The notes below the pieces were generated by a model that worked only from the letters and a program-made list of their open reading frames with translations, ran no database searches and was not told the origin of the DNA. A DNA stretch of 53,149 nt from Actibacterium sp. MT2.3-13A. Its GTDB lineage: Bacteria; Pseudomonadota; Alphaproteobacteria; Rhodobacterales; Rhodobacteraceae. The first letter of the stretch is position 1, and every line of letters begins with the position of its first letter. Positions 1 to 8,108 of this stretch are shown piece after piece. The DNA lies in contig NZ_JAGSOU010000018.1 of the NCBI RefSeq assembly GCF_018139985.1, positions 1 to 53,149 of the forward strand, read 5' to 3'. The position numbers and the translations under genes were made by a program.

Positions 1-1
1 C

Positions 2-46
2 ATCGTCATCGCCGGCAAATGGTGGCAGGACGCCCCCGCCGCGTGA
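2..46 (+). CDS. 3' end of an unidentified protein (partial)
   Basis: Only the last 14 codons and a TGA stop are inside the window; the visible tail reads IVIAGKWWQDAPAA. It is followed at once by a terminator-like hairpin and faces the convergent dppF-like gene, which supports it as a real gene end. The fragment is too short to assign a family. Confidence 0.45.
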   Translation: MVIAGKWWQDAPAA

Positions 47-70
47 TCCTCCGCGCCGAGCGAGGCCTTC

Positions 71-100
71 AGGCCCCGGCCCGGCGGCCGGGGCCTTCTT
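71..100. terminator. terminator hairpin between convergent genes
   Basis: A perfect 10-bp stem (71-80 with 87-96, AGGCCCCGGC / GCCGGGGCCT) encloses a 6-nt loop and is followed by TCTTCTTGT on the plus strand. It lies between the partial plus-strand gene and the stop of the minus-strand ATPase gene, so it may serve both directions, although the T-rich tail is only on the plus side. Confidence 0.6.
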
Positions 101-106
101 CTTGTC

Positions 107-1072
107 TCAGGCGTTGTGGCACGCCACCTTGCGGCCATCCCCGAGGTCGCGCAGCAGCGGGCGCTCGGCCCGGCACAGATCGGTCGCGATCGGGCAGCGG
201 TCGTGGAAGGGGCAGCCCTGAAGCTGGGCGAAGCGGCTGGGCGGCTCGCCCTTCTCGATTCCGCCGGCGATGCGCTTGGTGGCGTCGAGGCGCGGCACCG
301 AGGCGATCAGCAGCTGCGTGTAGGGGTGGCGCGGATCGGCGAAAAGGCCGGCGCCGTCGGCCATCTCCACCAGGTTGCCCATGTACATCACCGCCACCCG
401 GTCGCTGATCTGCGCCACCACGCCCAGGTCGTGCGAGATGAACATCATGGTCAGGCCCATCTCCTCCTTCAAATCGGCCAGCAGGTTCAGCACCTGTGCC
501 TGCACCGACACGTCCAGCGCCGAGACCGGCTCGTCCGCGATGATCAACTCGGGGGTGGGCAGCAAGGCGCGGGCGATGCCCACGCGCTGACGCTGGCCGC
601 CGCTGAGCTGGTGCGGGTAGCGTTCCGCGAAGGAGGGGTCGAGCCCGACCTGGGTCAGGGTCTGCGCCACCAGTTCGGCGCGCTCCTCGCGGCTCTTGAA
701 GACGCCGTGGATGTCGCCGGTCTCAGCCACCGAGTCGCCGATCGAGCGGCGCGGGTTGAGCGAGGCGTAGGGGTCCTGGAACACCATCCGCACCTTGAGC
801 CGCAGGTCGCGCATGCGGCGGCGGTTCTCGGTGAAGATGTCGGCCCCGTTGAGCAGCGCCTCGCCGCCATCGGCGCTGGTCAGGCGGATGATGGTGCGCC
901 CGATCGTGGTCTTGCCGCAGCCGGTTTCGCCGACGATCCCCAGCACCTCGCCACGATGCACGTCGAAGGAGACATCGTTGACGGCCTTGACCTCGTAGCT
1001 GGTGCCGTCCCGCCGCGCGGTGAAGCTCTTGCGCAGGTTGCGAAGCTCCAGAATGGTGTCGTGCTTGGTCAT
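107..1072 (-). CDS. peptide/nickel-type ABC transporter ATP-binding protein (DppF-like)
   Basis: This is the second ATPase subunit of an oligopeptide-type importer, a cytoplasmic protein of 321 residues. It shows Walker A GETGCGKTT, signature LSGGQRQRV and Walker B LIIADEP followed by SALD, plus the C-terminal cysteine-containing oligo/dipeptide segment (CPFHDRCPIATDLC) usual in this family. The ATG at 1072 is chosen because it overlaps the stop of the upstream ATPase gene by 4 nt (ATGA); a longer frame to 1156 would begin with arginine-rich non-family sequence. It is the last gene of the SDR-SBP-permease-permease-ATPase-ATPase operon. The imported substrate cannot be read from the ATPase. 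Confidence 0.93.
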   Translation of the reverse strand: MTKHDTILELRNLRKSFTARRDGTSYEVKAVNDVSFDVHRGEVLGIVGETGCGKTTIGRTIIRLTSADGGEALLNGADIFTENRRRMRDLRLKVRMVFQDPYASLNPRRSIGDSVAETGDIHGVFKSREERAELVAQTLTQVGLDPSFAERYPHQLSGGQRQRVGIARALLPTPELIIADEPVSALDVSVQAQVLNLLADLKEEMGLTMMFISHDLGVVAQISDRVAVMYMGNLVEMADGAGLFADPRHPYTQLLIASVPRLDATKRIAGGIEKGEPPSRFAQLQGCPFHDRCPIATDLCRAERPLLRDLGDGRKVACHNA

Positions 1073-2040
1073 GTCAGCTCTCGCGATAGCGGGTGATGGC
1101 AATAGGCGGCGTGGGCGGGGCCGGCGGCGACGGCCGGGATCGCGCCCGAGCGGCACACCGGCTGGACGTGGTCGCAGCGCGGCGCGAACTTGCAGCCCTG
1201 CGGCACCTCGCCGGGCTTCGGCGCCTGGCCCGGAATGGTGCGGAACCGCCGGTGCCCGGCGCCGGGATCGGGCACGCAGCCCATCAGTCCGCCGGTATAG
1301 GGGTGCAGCGGGTTGCGGAACAGATCGGCCACCGGGCCGGTCTCGGCGAGCTTGCCGCCATACATCACCGCCACCCGGTCGGCGAGTTCCGACACCACGC
1401 CGAGGTCGTGGGTGATGAACAGCACCCCCATGTCGAAGGCGTCGCAGAGTTCGCGGATCAGGCTCAGCACCTGCATCTGCACCGTAACGTCGAGCGCGGT
1501 CGTCGGCTCGTCCGCGATCAGAACCTGCGGCCGGCAGGCCAGCGCGATGGCGATCATCACCCTCTGGCGCATGCCGCCCGACAGCTCGTGCGGATAGGCG
1601 TTGAGCTGCAGCCGCGCGTCGGGGATGCGGACCATTTCCAGCAGTTCACGGGCGCGGATGCGGGCGGTTTCCCCGGTGGAGCCGTCGTGGACGCGGACCG
1701 CCTCCTCGATCTGCTCGCCGATGCGCAGCACAGGGTTGAGCGATGTCATCGGCTCCTGAAAGATCATCGAGACGCCGCCGTGACCGCGCTCGACGCGCAG
1801 ATGCGGCGGTTCCTCGGTGATGTCGGCGCCGTCGAGTTCGATCGCGCCTGAGCGGACCCAGATATGGGGATGCGGCAGCAGCCCCATGACGGCAAGCGAG
1901 GTGATGCTCTTGCCGCTGCCGGATTCACCGACCAACCCCAGCACCTCTCCCCGCTTGATCTCGAAGGACACGTCCGAGACGATGTCCAGTTCGGCCGAGG
2001 GCGAGCCTGCGGCCACGACCAGATTGCGGACCTTCAGCAT
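1069..2040 (-). CDS. peptide/nickel-type ABC transporter ATP-binding protein (DppD-like)
   Basis: This is the first ATPase of the Dpp-type importer, 323 residues, normal for the family. It has Walker [10 protein letters not shown]-loop [10 protein letters not shown], signature LSGGMRQRV and Walker [13 protein letters not shown], and the C-terminal oligopeptide-transporter segment with CKFAPRC. It starts 3 nt after the stop of the DppC-like permease and overlaps the next ATPase by 4 nt, so the four transporter genes appear translationally coupled. Together with its DppF-like partner it should form the cytoplasmic motor under the two permeases. Confidence 0.93.
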   Translation of the reverse strand: MLKVRNLVVAAGSPSAELDIVSDVSFEIKRGEVLGLVGESGSGKSITSLAVMGLLPHPHIWVRSGAIELDGADITEEPPHLRVERGHGGVSMIFQEPMTSLNPVLRIGEQIEEAVRVHDGSTGETARIRARELLEMVRIPDARLQLNAYPHELSGGMRQRVMIAIALACRPQVLIADEPTTALDVTVQMQVLSLIRELCDAFDMGVLFITHDLGVVSELADRVAVMYGGKLAETGPVADLFRNPLHPYTGGLMGCVPDPGAGHRRFRTIPGQAPKPGEVPQGCKFAPRCDHVQPVCRSGAIPAVAAGPAHAAYCHHPLSRELT

Positions 2041-2043
2041 GCG

Positions 2044-2907
2044 TTATCTCCTCTGCCGGTTGCTCAGCATCTCGCGGAAGCGCGGATCCAGGCGATCGCG
2101 CAGCACGTCGCCCACGAGGTTCAGCGAGAATGCGGTCAGAACGATCATCAGGCCGGGGTAGAACAGCAGCCACGGCGCGCGGGTGATGTAGATGCGCGAC
2201 TCGGCCAGCATGTTGCCCCAGCTCGGGATTTCGGGCGGGGCGCCGAGACCGAGGAAGTCGAGCGAGGCCGCGCCGAGTTGGGCGAAGGCGAAGACGAAGC
2301 TTGCCTGAACCAGCAGCGGCGAGATCATGTTGGGCAGGATGTGCCTGCGGATCATCCACACGGTGCTCGCGCCCATCGAGCGCGCGGCCTCGACATAGGT
2401 TTCCTCGCGCAGGCGCAGCGTCACGCCATAGGTGATCCGCGCCGTGGTGGTCAGGTAGATCACCCCGATGGCGAGAATGGCGTTGGCCACGCTCTGGCCG
2501 AGGATCACGATCAGACCCAGCGCCAGCAGGAGCGACGGGAAGGCCATCATCACGTCGACCATCCGCATCAGCACGCGGCCGAGGCGGGGGAACAGCGCCG
2601 AGACGATGCCGATCGGCACACCGGTGGCCAGCGCGAAACTGACCACGCCGACGCCGATCAGCAGCGCCAGCCGCGAACCGTGCAGCACCCGGCTGAAGGT
2701 GTCGCGGCCGAAATGATCGGTGCCGAACAAGTGGCCCCAGCTGGGCGGGCTCAGGCGGTTGATGGGTTCGATCGCCTCCGGCGCATAGGGGGCGATCACA
2801 TCGGCGCCCAGCGCGACGGTGACGATCGTCACCAGATAGACCAGTCCCAGCAGCGCGACGGGGCGCGCAGCGAAGACCGACAGGAATGAACGGAGTTTCG
2901 TGGTCAT
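2044..2907 (-). CDS. ABC transporter permease (DppC-like)
   Basis: This is an inner-membrane permease of 287 residues. It has the DppC-type N-terminal helix followed by the family segment GTDHFGRDTFSRVLHGSR. A later EAA-type cytoplasmic loop (YVEAARSMGAS) docks to the ATPases. The ATG at 2907 overlaps the DppB-like stop by 4 nt. The C-terminus (GDVLRDRLDPRFRE) is typical of DppC. The substrate is not predictable from the permease; peptides, opines or other amides are all possible for this family. Confidence 0.92.
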   Translation of the reverse strand: MTTKLRSFLSVFAARPVALLGLVYLVTIVTVALGADVIAPYAPEAIEPINRLSPPSWGHLFGTDHFGRDTFSRVLHGSRLALLIGVGVVSFALATGVPIGIVSALFPRLGRVLMRMVDVMMAFPSLLLALGLIVILGQSVANAILAIGVIYLTTTARITYGVTLRLREETYVEAARSMGASTVWMIRRHILPNMISPLLVQASFVFAFAQLGAASLDFLGLGAPPEIPSWGNMLAESRIYITRAPWLLFYPGLMIVLTAFSLNLVGDVLRDRLDPRFREMLSNRQRR

Positions 2908-3851
2908 TCGAGGTCCACCCTGGGGTCAAGATAACGGTAGGAGATGTCCACCAGCAGGTTGATCACCAGGTAGAGGCAGACGATGACGAGGATGACGCCC
3001 TGGATCACCGGATAGTCGCGGCGCAGGATCGACTGGACCACCATCCGCCCGATGCCGGGCAGCGCGAAGACGGTCTCGGTCACCACAGCCTCGGAGATCA
3101 GGGCCGCGAAGGTGAAGCCGAAGGCCGACACCACCGCCAGCAGCGCGTTGCGCAGGATATGGCGCAGAACGACGCGGTAGGGGCGGATGCCCTTGGAGCG
3201 CGCGGTGCGGACGTAATCCTCCTTCGCGACGTCGAGCATGCTGGCCCGCGTCAGCCGCAGGATCAGCGCGGCGTTGGGCGCGGCCAGCGTCAGGCTGGGC
3301 AGCAGCAGGTAGCGCAGGTTCGACAGCCCCCCTTCCTCGAAGATCGAGGGGTAGCCGGAACTGGGCAGCCAGCCGAGGTTCGCCGCGAAGATCAGGATCA
3401 GGTAGAGGCCGACCCAGAAGGTCGGGATCGAGGCCAGCAGCATGGCGATCCCCGACAGGCCCTGGTCGATCCAGGTGCCCTGGCGGATCGCCGCCAGCAC
3501 GCCCACCGGCACGCCCAGGGCGACGATCCAGACCATCGTCACGGTGGCCAGCAGCAAGCTGGTCTCGGCGCCGTCGCGGATGATCAGCGTCACCGGCTCC
3601 TGGAAGAAGATCGAGGTGCCCAGATCGCCGCGCAGGACATTCCCCGCCCAGTAGAAATACTGGACGTAGATCGGCTGGTCGTAACCCAGCCTGATGCGCA
3701 GGGCCTCGACCTGTTCGGGCGTTGCCTCGTCGCCGAGCATGACGTAGATCGGGTCGCCCGGAATGAGATGGATGAAGATGAAGATTACGATCGACGCGGC
3801 CACCAGGGTTGCGATGGCCGCGCCGGTCCTCTTCAGGACATAAGCCAGCAT
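2904..3851 (-). CDS. ABC transporter permease (DppB-like)
   Basis: This is an inner-membrane permease of 315 residues. The N-terminal helix (VLKRTGAAIATLVAASIVIF) runs into the FIHLIPGDP segment that marks DppB/OppB proteins. The EAA-like loop DYVRTARSKGI is present, and the C-terminus (ISYRYLDPRVDLE) is canonical. The start lies 25 nt after the binding-protein stop, with GGAAAGGA upstream. It pairs with the DppC-like subunit to form the transport channel. Confidence 0.93.
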   Translation of the reverse strand: MLAYVLKRTGAAIATLVAASIVIFIFIHLIPGDPIYVMLGDEATPEQVEALRIRLGYDQPIYVQYFYWAGNVLRGDLGTSIFFQEPVTLIIRDGAETSLLLATVTMVWIVALGVPVGVLAAIRQGTWIDQGLSGIAMLLASIPTFWVGLYLILIFAANLGWLPSSGYPSIFEEGGLSNLRYLLLPSLTLAAPNAALILRLTRASMLDVAKEDYVRTARSKGIRPYRVVLRHILRNALLAVVSAFGFTFAALISEAVVTETVFALPGIGRMVVQSILRRDYPVIQGVILVIVCLYLVINLLVDISYRYLDPRVDLE

Positions 3852-3876
3852 TGCTGCTTGGTCCTTTCCTTAGAGA

Positions 3877-5424
3877 TCACTTGGAGACGCCCCAGAAGTG
3901 GGGCCAGATCAGGGTGGTCTCGCCCATGCCCTTCAGCGACGGCGAGGCGATGTCGTAGGAGTAGACGTCGCCGACCTTGATGGTGGGGACCTGCTCGTAG
4001 ATCAGCGCCTGAAGCTCCGACCATGCAGCGCGGCGGGCAGCGAGATCCGAGGTGCCGGTGAACTTGGCCTTCAGGGCGGTCTTGTCCTCGGTCGCCCACC
4101 AGCCCGGATAGCTGTCGTTCAGCGCGGTCAGCAGGATCGGGTCGGGGATGTTGCCGTGATGGGTCACGAACATGTCCCACTGGTCGGGCTGGGCGCGCTT
4201 TTTCAGCAGCGTGGCCCAGTCGACCACGACCATCTGCACGTTGATGCCCGCGTCGGCCAGCTGGCGGGTGAACACCGTCGCCTGGTCGAAATGGGTCTTG
4301 TAGTTGGTCGAGACCAGCAGCTTGATCGGGGTGCCGTCATAGCCCGCGGCCGCCGCCATTTCCTTGGCCTTTTCCGGGTTGCCTTCGGAATAGGCCTCGG
4401 TGCCGGCCTCGGTGTACCAGATGTTGCCCTCGGGGAAGAACGAGCCGTTGGCCTTCCACAGCGCCTCTTCGCCGACCGAGACGCGCAGCGCCTCTTCCTT
4501 GTTGAGCGCGGTCTGGATGGCGCGGCGCAGTTCGAAGTTGTTGGCCAGCGGGCCTTCCTTCGAGTTCATGAACATCAGGCCGAAGATCGGCGCACCGCTG
4601 AGGTGGATCTTGACCGAGGGGTCATCCTTGAGCACGCCGTAAAGGTCGCCCGAGATGAACTCGGCATAGTCGTAGTCGCCCGCTTGCACGCCGCTGACGC
4701 GGGTGCCCACGTCGGGGACCGGAATGAAGCGGATGGCATCGACCTCGGCCACGCGCGCGCCGGCATAACCGTCGGCCGGGGCGTCAACGCCGACGTATTC
4801 GTCGAACTTCACCAACTCGACATGGCGGTTGCCGCGCCATTCCTTGAACTTGAACGGGCCGGTGCCGACATAGTTTTCCGGTGCGATCGGTTCGCCGGCC
4901 GCGGCGGTCACGATCTCGGACGGGTAGATCACCGGGCCGCCGTTCGGGAAAGCCAGCATGGATTTCCACGCGCCGTTCGGCTCGGACAGTTTCAGCGTGA
5001 CCTCGTAGGGGCCGGTGGCCTCGAGCGAAGTGGCGTTCGCCATCAGAAGCTTGCCGCGCGCGCCGAACTCGCCCCAGCGCTTCAGCGAGGCGACGACGTC
5101 TTCGGCGGTCATCTCCTTGCCGTTGTGGAACTTCACGCCCTGGCGCAGGGTCATGACGATGGTGCGGCCGTCATCCAGCAACTGCTCGCCGCTGGCCAGC
5201 AGGGGCTGCGGCTCGAAGGTGGAATCGAAGGCGTAGAGCGTTTCGAACATGTGCTGGCCGATGGTCGCGGCGATGGTCGCCGTGCCCATGTGCACATCGA
5301 GGCTGGGCGGCTCGCCGATGGTGGCGTAGCGCAGGGTCTCGGCGCTGGCGCCGGTGACCGGGGCCAGCCCCGCGAGCAGCGCGAGCGCTGCTCCGCTGAG
5401 CAGGTTTCGGAGTGAATGTCGCAT
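3877..5424 (-). CDS. extracellular solute-binding protein, family 5 (DppA-like)
   Basis: This is the periplasmic ligand-capture subunit of the importer, 515 residues. It starts with a basic segment and hydrophobic signal peptide (MRHSLRNLLSGAALALLAGL...GASA) and continues into typical SBP_bac_5 sequence (LRYATIGEPPSLDVH, LRQGVKFHNGKEMTAEDV). The ATG at 5424 is preceded by GGAAAGG at good spacing; the reading frame stays open further upstream but in arginine-rich sequence that is the wrong frame of the SDR gene. Its place just before dppB-like is the usual order. The ligand is unknown. Confidence 0.93.
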   Translation of the reverse strand: MRHSLRNLLSGAALALLAGLAPVTGASAETLRYATIGEPPSLDVHMGTATIAATIGQHMFETLYAFDSTFEPQPLLASGEQLLDDGRTIVMTLRQGVKFHNGKEMTAEDVVASLKRWGEFGARGKLLMANATSLEATGPYEVTLKLSEPNGAWKSMLAFPNGGPVIYPSEIVTAAAGEPIAPENYVGTGPFKFKEWRGNRHVELVKFDEYVGVDAPADGYAGARVAEVDAIRFIPVPDVGTRVSGVQAGDYDYAEFISGDLYGVLKDDPSVKIHLSGAPIFGLMFMNSKEGPLANNFELRRAIQTALNKEEALRVSVGEEALWKANGSFFPEGNIWYTEAGTEAYSEGNPEKAKEMAAAAGYDGTPIKLLVSTNYKTHFDQATVFTRQLADAGINVQMVVVDWATLLKKRAQPDQWDMFVTHHGNIPDPILLTALNDSYPGWWATEDKTALKAKFTGTSDLAARRAAWSELQALIYEQVPTIKVGDVYSYDIASPSLKGMGETTLIWPHFWGVSK

Positions 5425-5504
5425 GGTGGTCTGCCTTTCCGGGTTGAAGTACGGATTCGGTGCTGCTCGATCTCGACGGCCTCGGGTTGGCGGCGTCCTG
5501 CCTG

Positions 5505-6287
5505 TCACCAGCAGGTGTAACCGCCGTCGATGACCAGCGAGGCGCCGGTCATGTAGCTTGCGCTGTCGCTGGCCAGGTAGACGGCCAGCGGGCCGATGTC
5601 CCTGGGATCGCCCAGGCGGCCCTGCGGGATGTTCCGCAAGATGCCCTCGATCACCTCGGGGTGTTTCTGCGACCACAGCTTGTTGGGCTCGGTGAGAAAG
5701 ATGCCGGGGCAGATGGCGTTGACCGTGATGCCATGCGGCGCCCAGTCCACGGCGAGGCTGCGGGTCAGTTGCAGCACGCCGGCCTTGGCGGTCTCGTAGT
5801 GACGCCCGGCCAGGCCGCGCCCGGCGACGAGCGCGTTGATCGAGGCGATGTTGATGACCCGCCCGCCGGCGCCGCGCGCGATCATCGCGCCGCCGATGGC
5901 CTTGCAGCACAGGAAGGTGCTGGTCAGGTTCAGGTCCATCAACTCGCGCCACTGGTCCAGCGGCATGTCCTCGGTGGGCACGTTCACGCGCCGCCCGCCG
6001 ACATTGTTGATCAGGATGTCGAAGGGACCGGCGGCATCGAGCGCCTCGGCGCAGGCGGCCTCGCAGGCGGCCGGGTCGCCGATATCGGCCTCGAAGGTCC
6101 AGGCCGTCCGGCCCAGTTCCCGAATCTCCTTCGCGGTGTTTTCCAGGCTTTCCGAGGGCCGCGCGACAAGCGCGACGTCAGCCCCGGCCGCCGCGATGGC
6201 CAGCGCCATTTCCCGGCCCAGGCCCCGGCTGCCGCCGGTAATGAACAGTTTTTTTCCGTCGAGACGGAAAAAATCGGAAAACCCCAT
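5505..6287 (-). CDS. short-chain dehydrogenase/reductase (SDR)
   Basis: This is a cytoplasmic NAD(P)-dependent oxidoreductase of 260 residues, a classical SDR length. It has the cofactor motif TGGSRGLG near residue 18, NNVGG in place of the usual NNAG, an Asn in the active-site helix, a Ser at INIASIN and the catalytic YETAK. It is the first gene of the operon with the peptide-type importer (80-nt gap to the binding protein), so it probably acts on the imported compound or an early product. It resembles gluconate 5-dehydrogenase/3-oxoacyl reductase types, but the substrate cannot be fixed from sequence. Confidence 0.9.
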   Translation of the reverse strand: MGFSDFFRLDGKKLFITGGSRGLGREMALAIAAAGADVALVARPSESLENTAKEIRELGRTAWTFEADIGDPAACEAACAEALDAAGPFDILINNVGGRRVNVPTEDMPLDQWRELMDLNLTSTFLCCKAIGGAMIARGAGGRVINIASINALVAGRGLAGRHYETAKAGVLQLTRSLAVDWAPHGITVNAICPGIFLTEPNKLWSQKHPEVIEGILRNIPQGRLGDPRDIGPLAVYLASDSASYMTGASLVIDGGYTCW

Positions 6288-6329
6288 TGAAACCCCCGAT
6301 TTGTCGGACTAAATCGCCCCGCGGATAAG

Positions 6330-6348
6330 AATGTCCGGACGCGACATT
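6330..6348. promoter_or_regulatory. inverted repeat upstream of the SDR-dpp operon
   Basis: AATGTC (6330-6335) and GACATT (6343-6348) form perfect 6-bp arms around a 7-bp spacer, centred about 52 bp upstream of the SDR start. The size fits a dimeric regulator site. No specific family is assigned. Confidence 0.35.
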
Positions 6349-6393
6349 TTTTCTGATTTCCCAACACGGTAGGCCATGCCCCCCGTCCCATGA

Positions 6394-6421
6394 AATGCCG
6401 ATTTCAGATCGGCCAATGCAA
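6394..6421 (-). promoter_or_regulatory. candidate operator with shared regulon motifs
   Basis: Read on the minus strand, this segment contains TTGCATTGG (6421-6413), then CTGAAATCGG (6407-6398) and AAATCGGCATT (6404-6394). A perfect inverted repeat GCCGAT-N5-ATCGGC (6397-6413) sits inside it. The first two motifs recur in the ALDH/LysR intergenic region, TTGCATTGG also upstream of the M81 gene, and AAATCGGCATT upstream of the epimerase gene. It lies upstream of the SDR-dpp operon, so it is a plausible activator site. Confidence 0.45.
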
Positions 6422-6450
6422 ATTAGGCATGGGGTGCAAAAGCCAGGACG

Positions 6451-6467
6451 GCCCGGTCGCGCCGGGC
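6451..6467 (-). terminator. weak hairpin after the GMC oxidoreductase gene
   Basis: GCCCGG (6451-6456) and CCGGGC (6462-6467) form a 6-bp stem just downstream of the minus-strand GMC stop. A short T-containing stretch (GGCTTTTG) follows about 10 nt later on that strand. It is weak and may not terminate. Confidence 0.25.
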
Positions 6468-6473
6468 GCGGCC

Positions 6474-8108
6474 TCAGAGCGCGGCCGCCGGCAGCGGCAC
6501 GCGGCCGAGGGCGAAATCCGCCGCCCGCTCGCCGATCATCAGAGCCGAGGCGTTGGTATTGGCGGCGGGCATGTCGGGGATGATCGAGGTGTCGGCCACC
6601 CGCAGCCCGGCGATTCCGTGCACGCGCAGTTCGTGATCCACCACGTTGCGCGGGTCCGCCGCCGGGCCCATCCGGCAGCTACCCATCAGGTGATAGGTGG
6701 TGTTTCCGGTCTGGCGCGCGTGCGCCAGCAGATCGGCATCGCTGGCCGCCGCCGCGCCGGGCCAGATCTCGTCCTCGACAAACCGCGCGAAGGGGTCGGC
6801 GCCTGCGATCCGGCGGGCCAGCCGCATGGCGGCCACGATGGCGCGCTGGTCGGTTTCCTCTCCCAGGTAGTTGGGCTGGATCTCGGGCGCCTGCTTCGGG
6901 TCGGGCGACAGGGCGCGGACATGGCCGCGGCTGAGCGGGCGCTGCTGCCAGCAGGCCATGGTCGCGCCGGGAAAGCGGTCCAGCCCCGACCACACGCCGC
7001 CGGGGTAGCTGGCCGGGGTGAAGGAGACCTGGATGTCGCTGCACGCCAGCCCGGGATCGGATTTGCCGAAGCAGTAGAGCAGGGTGGGGGTCAGCGCCAG
7101 CGCGCCCCTGCGGAACAGGGCGTAGCGCAGCACCTCGCGCAGCAGCGGCAGGCCGCGCACGCGTTCGTTGATCGTCTTTGCCCCGCGGATGCGCAGCACC
7201 ATGCGCGCCGCGTAGTGGTCCTGAAGGTTCTCGCCGACGCCGGGCAGGGCGTGCAGCGGGGCCAGTCCGGCGGCGCGCAGACGTTCCGGGTCGCCGATGC
7301 CGGAAAGCTGCAGGATATGCGGCGACCCCACGGCGCCCGCCGACAGGATCACTTCGCGCCGGGCACGGACGATGTGTTCCCGCCCGCCAGCGATATAGGC
7401 GACACCGACGACGCGCCGGCCTTCGAGGACCAGGCGCTGAACATGGGCGCCGGTCCGCACATCGGTATTGCCCCGTCGCATCGCCGGGAACAGGAAGGCC
7501 CGCGCCGGGCTGACCCGCCGCCCGCGATGGATGGAGCGCTGGACATAGGCGATGCCGTCCTGCGTGGCGCCGTTGTAATCGGGGTTGCGCGGGATGCCGA
7601 CCGTTCCGGCGGCGTCCATGAAGGCTTCGCACAGCGGCTCGGGCGCGTCGATGTCGGTGACGGTGAAGGGGCCGGAGCGGCCGCGATAGCGGTCGTCGCC
7701 GGGGCCGATCCGCCGCTCGCAGCGCGCGAAATAGGGCAGCACCTCGACGTAGGCCCAGCCGGGATTGCCCTGCGCCGCCCAGCCGTCGAAATCGGAGCGG
7801 TCGCCGCGGGTGTAGACATGGCCGTTGATCGCGCCGGTGCCGCCCAGCACCTTGCCCCGGCTTTGCAGGATCGAACGCCCCGCGGTGCCCGCCGAGGGCG
7901 CGGTGCGGAACATCCAGTCGATCTTCGGATTGCCCAGTGCATAGACCACCGCGGCCGGCACATGGATGGCGAGGTGGCGGTCATGGCCGCCGGCCTCCAG
8001 CACGCAGACGGTGCCGGCATTGGCTTCGGACAGCCGCCCGGCCACGACCGAGCCCGCGCTGCCCGCGCCGATCACCACATAGTCGAAGGTCTCCTCCGTC
8101 GGCGTCAC
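6474..8108 (-). CDS. GMC-family FAD-dependent oxidoreductase (choline/alcohol dehydrogenase-like)
   Basis: This is a flavoprotein alcohol oxidase/dehydrogenase of 544 residues. The N-terminal dinucleotide-binding motif VIGAGSAGSVVAGRL is followed by the FAD segment (GRGKVLGGTGAINGHVYTRG region), and the C-terminal GMC signature contains the catalytic His in TYHLMGSCRMG and the ADTSIIPDMPAANTN motif. The start is a GTG at 8108 that overlaps the aldehyde dehydrogenase stop (GTGA, 4 nt); the frame continues upstream but only as an out-of-frame reading of that gene. Paired with the aldehyde dehydrogenase it gives alcohol to aldehyde to acid oxidation, as in the choline-betaine pathway, although the true alcohol is unknown here. 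Confidence 0.92.
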   Translation of the reverse strand: MTPTEETFDYVVIGAGSAGSVVAGRLSEANAGTVCVLEAGGHDRHLAIHVPAAVVYALGNPKIDWMFRTAPSAGTAGRSILQSRGKVLGGTGAINGHVYTRGDRSDFDGWAAQGNPGWAYVEVLPYFARCERRIGPGDDRYRGRSGPFTVTDIDAPEPLCEAFMDAAGTVGIPRNPDYNGATQDGIAYVQRSIHRGRRVSPARAFLFPAMRRGNTDVRTGAHVQRLVLEGRRVVGVAYIAGGREHIVRARREVILSAGAVGSPHILQLSGIGDPERLRAAGLAPLHALPGVGENLQDHYAARMVLRIRGAKTINERVRGLPLLREVLRYALFRRGALALTPTLLYCFGKSDPGLACSDIQVSFTPASYPGGVWSGLDRFPGATMACWQQRPLSRGHVRALSPDPKQAPEIQPNYLGEETDQRAIVAAMRLARRIAGADPFARFVEDEIWPGAAAASDADLLAHARQTGNTTYHLMGSCRMGPAADPRNVVDHELRVHGIAGLRVADTSIIPDMPAANTNASALMIGERAADFALGRVPLPAAAL